Positions 61,525 through 64,000 of a stretch of 64,000 bases of DNA are shown here, piece after piece. The notes under the pieces were generated by a model. It was not told where the DNA came from, made no database searches, and saw nothing but the letters and a program-made list of their open reading frames with translations. Numbering within the stretch: position 1 is the stretch's first letter; every line of letters begins with the position of its first letter. Both the position numbers and the translations under genes were made by a program. The DNA is from Flavobacteriales bacterium UBA6770. GTDB lineage: Bacteria; Bacteroidota; Bacteroidia; Flavobacteriales_G; Salibacteraceae. The stretch covers positions 186,001 to 250,000 of the forward strand of contig CAJIZH010000003.1 in NCBI GenBank assembly GCA_905181875.1. The letters are read 5' to 3'.

Positions 61525-63290
61525 AGAATTTTCTTTACAAATCGTAAAAAGAAAAACGAACCACCCGATCCTACAGCTAACCAAATCCCTACTTGTTGCC
61601 ATTCGCCAAAAATCACATAACCCATTACAAACAACAATGAATACGTGCTTATAAGTGCAAAAAACCATGTGATCATCATGTTTTTAAAATACCCTTCTTT
61701 TTCGCCTTTTGAGTACTTCGACCACCAACCCCCTGGTCGAACCCTATCGTAAAATTTTTGAAGCAATTCGTTAGGCTCCGGATTTGTCAAGTAAGTTACC
61801 GAAACCCAAACTACTGTCGTTAATAATATAGTTGCTAAAAAGTTGTAAGGATATTGCAGAATAATGACATTATTGAAAAAATAATATCCAAATAAAGGAG
61901 CCAAACTAGCAGCAATTTCTGACCAAGCATTTATTCTCCACCAAAACCATCTAAGAATTAAAACCAATCCTAGTCCTGCTCCAGCTTGAATTAGGAATTT
62001 AGCAGCTGCATCAATTGTCTCAATTTGAGAAGTTACATAAATTGCAACTAGCATAATGCCTAGCGTGAAAAAGCGAGCAGCCGAAACGTAATGCTTTTGT
62101 GCTTTTTCTTCAGATTCAAATTGACTTGAAGGTTTTATAAAACGTTTGTATAAGTCGTTAGTCAAGAAACTTGCTCCCCAATTCAACTGGGTAGATATAG
62201 TACTCATATAAGCGCTTAAAAACGCCACTAAAAGCAGCCCTTTTAAACCTGAGGGTAACACATCGCGCATGATTAAAACAAAACCTTGCCCTGTTTCATC
62301 TTTAGGTAAATCGGGATATAACACCAATGCACAAAGTCCAACCAAAATCCAAGGCCACGGACGCAAACAGTAATGAGTCACTTGAAATAATAATGTTGCC
62401 AATACTGACCCACGTTCATTTCTGGTGCTCATCATTCTTTGAGCAACATACCCACCGCCGCCAGGCTCAGCACCAGGATACCAACTGGCCCACCATTGTA
62501 CTAGAGCAAAAGTTAAAAAGGACGCTAAGGAAATACTATAAACTCCCTCTTCGCTTGAATCTCCATCAAAAACTGGAAAGAAACTAAAACGCCAATCGGG
62601 TAATTGCTCTTTTAATCCAGAGATCCCTCCAATTTGAGGTTCATTCACTACAAAAATGGCCATGATTATACAGCCTGCCATTGCAATTACAAATTGGATT
62701 GTATCGGTAATTGCGACACCTTTTAATCCTGCTAAAGAGGAATAAAAAACTACAATCAACATTGCTCCAGTCAAGTACCATATAATTTCATTATCAAAAA
62801 ACGGAATTGAAGCATCGAATGCTGGTATACCAAAGAACACTTGTAGAATGGTCATCATTGCATAATTTACCCAGCCAATAATGACGACATTGAGCAACAA
62901 TCCCATGTAAACGGCTTTAAACCCTCGTAAAAAACGAGCAGGCGCACCACTATATCGCAACTCAATAAATTCTAATTCAGTAAGAATATCGGCTCTTCTC
63001 CAAAGCTTTGCAAAGAAAAAGGTGGTTAACATTCCACCAATAAGCATGTTCCACCAAAGCCAGTTTCCACTTATTCCATGTTGCGCAATTACTTCAGTAA
63101 CCCAAAGAGGTGTATCTGCTGCAAAAGTTGTGGCTACCATAGAAATTCCAGCAACAAACCAAGGCATATTTCGACCGCCTAGAAAGAAGTCAGAAAGACT
63201 TTTGCCTGCTTGATCTTTATAACGGTAGCCAATGTAAAGAGAGAGCAATAAATAAGCCCCTATAATGACCCAATCAATGGTGTCGAGCAT
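61521..63290 (-). CDS. Sodium:solute symporter (SLC5/SSS family)
   Basis: 589 aa from the ATG at 63290 (MLDTIDWVIIGAYLLLSLYI); longer frames upstream lack hydrophobic or family sequence. About 13 or 14 membrane helices. DFFLGGRNMPWFVAGISMVA and TFAADTPLW match the sodium-binding first helices of the LeuT-fold SSS family, and GLKGVAITDTIQFVIAMAG is the family's fifth-helix motif. Many Bacteroidota members are annotated as sugar symporters, but the substrate cannot be read here. Its stop overlaps that of the kinase gene (convergent). Confidence 0.9.
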   Translation of the reverse strand: MLDTIDWVIIGAYLLLSLYIGYRYKDQAGKSLSDFFLGGRNMPWFVAGISMVATTFAADTPLWVTEVIAQHGISGNWLWWNMLIGGMLTTFFFAKLWRRADILTELEFIELRYSGAPARFLRGFKAVYMGLLLNVVIIGWVNYAMMTILQVFFGIPAFDASIPFFDNEIIWYLTGAMLIVVFYSSLAGLKGVAITDTIQFVIAMAGCIIMAIFVVNEPQIGGISGLKEQLPDWRFSFFPVFDGDSSEEGVYSISLASFLTFALVQWWASWYPGAEPGGGGYVAQRMMSTRNERGSVLATLLFQVTHYCLRPWPWILVGLCALVLYPDLPKDETGQGFVLIMRDVLPSGLKGLLLVAFLSAYMSTISTQLNWGASFLTNDLYKRFIKPSSQFESEEKAQKHYVSAARFFTLGIMLVAIYVTSQIETIDAAAKFLIQAGAGLGLVLILRWFWWRINAWSEIAASLAPLFGYYFFNNVIILQYPYNFLATILLTTVVWVSVTYLTNPEPNELLQKFYDRVRPGGWWSKYSKGEKEGYFKNMMITWFFALISTYSLLFVMGYVIFGEWQQVGIWLAVGSGGSFFFLRFVKKIL

Positions 63291-63396
63291 AACTTTAATT
63301 TTCGCACAAATTACAGATTCTAAGCTCCTACAATCAGCAATTGCTTGACATCTATTGACATTATATCGTGAAAAAAAATTGACCGATTTCAATGCT

Positions 63397-63404
63397 TACT
63401 TTTG
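63397..63404 (+). promoter_or_regulatory. -7 promoter element (TACTTTTG) for the last gene
   Basis: TACTTTTG matches TAnnTTTG and ends 7 bases before the ATG at 63412, suggesting a nearly leaderless mRNA. Confidence 0.45.
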
Positions 63405-63411
63405 AAAATCG

Positions 63412-64000
63412 ATGAAAGAAAATTCTATTAATTACACAATTGTTTTTGTTGTCATGCTTGTGGGGTGTGCAATCGGTGTTAAAGAACTGATTGAACCTGA
63501 CCTATGGTGGTATATGCGAACAGGAGAATGGATACTAAAAAATACTCAAGTACCAGCCAGCGATTTCCTTTCTTACACTCATTTTGGCGTGGAATGGATT
63601 AATGTAAAGTGGCTGTACGAGGTATTAATTTATACTTTCTCAAAAATTGGAGGACCTGAATTTGTGTCTATTTTTCAATCGATAATAAATGTGCTGATCG
63701 TTTGGGTACTCTACGGGATTTATGGTCATCTATCCAGTTCAAGAAAAGCGGGAGCTTGGGCATTCGTCACAATTGCTGCACTTGCAATTTGCAGTTATAG
63801 AATGACTGCAAGGCCTGAAACAATTAGCCATCTATTCAGCCTATTAACTATCCTGATTTATTTATTAGGAAAAAACAAAAATCTTAAGTGGTTTTATTGG
63901 TGGATTCCTTTACAGGTTCTCTGGACCAATATGCATGAGGCCTATGCTACAGGAATAGTGCTGATGTTTTCTTTTGCAGCTTGGGAAGTCTTTTTAGCAG
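63412..64000 (+). CDS. Multi-pass membrane protein, N-terminal part (cut by window edge)
   Basis: 196 complete codons from the ATG at 63412. A first helix (about 8-25) is followed by EPDLWWYMRTGEWILKN and FLSYTHFGVEWINVKWLYEV, then several more hydrophobic segments. The acidic D-x-W-W motif after the first helix with a nearby WI recalls GT-C-like membrane proteins of Bacteroidota that use lipid-linked sugars, but the family is not certain. The C-terminus lies beyond the window. Confidence 0.65.
   Translation, partial: MKENSINYTIVFVVMLVGCAIGVKELIEPDLWWYMRTGEWILKNTQVPASDFLSYTHFGVEWINVKWLYEVLIYTFSKIGGPEFVSIFQSIINVLIVWVLYGIYGHLSSSRKAGAWAFVTIAALAICSYRMTARPETISHLFSLLTILIYLLGKNKNLKWFYWWIPLQVLWTNMHEAYATGIVLMFSFAAWEVFLA

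Noticed and set aside
1..64000. CRISPR arrays, insertion sequences, prophage or integrative elements
   Set aside because: No spaced direct repeats, transposase, integrase or tRNA-attachment duplication was found on reading both strands.

Overview
The window looks like chromosomal DNA of a Bacteroidota member, most likely in or near Flavobacteriales. The DNA is AT-rich. There are type IX secretion C-terminal sorting domains, families largely confined to Bacteroidota (DUF4834, DUF4924, YfhO, CcmE/CcmF of this type), a bacillithiol deacetylase, and many copies of the Bacteroidota promoter element TAnnTTTG just upstream of genes. I see no insertion sequence, phage, plasmid, rRNA operon or CRISPR array. 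Many genes start with GTG or TTG, and several ATGA overlaps mark co-translated pairs.

Layout. 1-12057 (all minus strand) is a surface-glycan operon. Read in the direction of transcription it carries a glycosyltransferase-like protein, a YfhO membrane protein, a group 4 glycosyltransferase, a PhyH-type dioxygenase, an SDR epimerase/dehydratase, a LegC aminotransferase, a NeuB/LegI synthase, a NeuC/LegG 2-epimerase, a CBS-nucleotidyltransferase (PtmE-like) and a CMP-sugar synthetase cut by the window edge. Together these make and activate a legionaminic-type nonulosonic acid. 12095-38514 is mostly housekeeping: carB, an UMF1 transporter, two tandem OmpA-like surface proteins, hemE, accA/ispE divergently arranged, lptF/G-tgt, a GT2-sigma factor-rsmG run, rpmH, lhgO, a zinc metalloprotease lipoprotein, comB-gcvT, a CapD-type dehydratase, miaE, a GDPD, an OmpH/Skp-like chaperone and DUF4924. 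38517-39125 holds a decayed alpha-2-macroglobulin-like fragment, a terminator and tRNA-His. 39300-43588 is a second glycan cluster (glycosyltransferase, Wzx-like flippase, asparagine synthase-like amidotransferase). 43708-46827 is a large Asp-box (sialidase-like) type IX-secreted protein. 47090-55147 holds bshB1 and, divergently, a cytochrome c maturation run ccmB-C-D-E-F, followed by a DUF2520 protein, a KdsC-like phosphatase, a UbiA prenyltransferase and Maf. 55153-58084 (minus) encodes two secreted proteins. 58214-64000 has a MuiA/DUF4139 protein, a hybrid histidine kinase, an SLC5 symporter and a truncated multi-pass membrane protein.

The most unusual points are as follows. (i) Four genes have reading frames that need the same +1 correction. 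One of these breaks lies at an (AAAG)4 tract inside a signal peptide, so that loss of one unit restores a perfect secretion signal (candidate phase-variable gene). The other three may be assembly errors. (ii) CcmE carries a Cys-x3-Tyr in place of the usual His-x3-Tyr haem site, with no CcmA, CcmG or CcmH beside it. (iii) The queuine tRNA-ribosyltransferase lacks its zinc-ligand cysteines. (iv) The nonulosonic acid operon contains a non-haem iron dioxygenase and lacks recognisable LegB and LegH. (v) Inverted repeats sit directly on or before two consecutive start codons (58214 and 59884). All functional calls rest on sequence recognition by eye; no database search was run.
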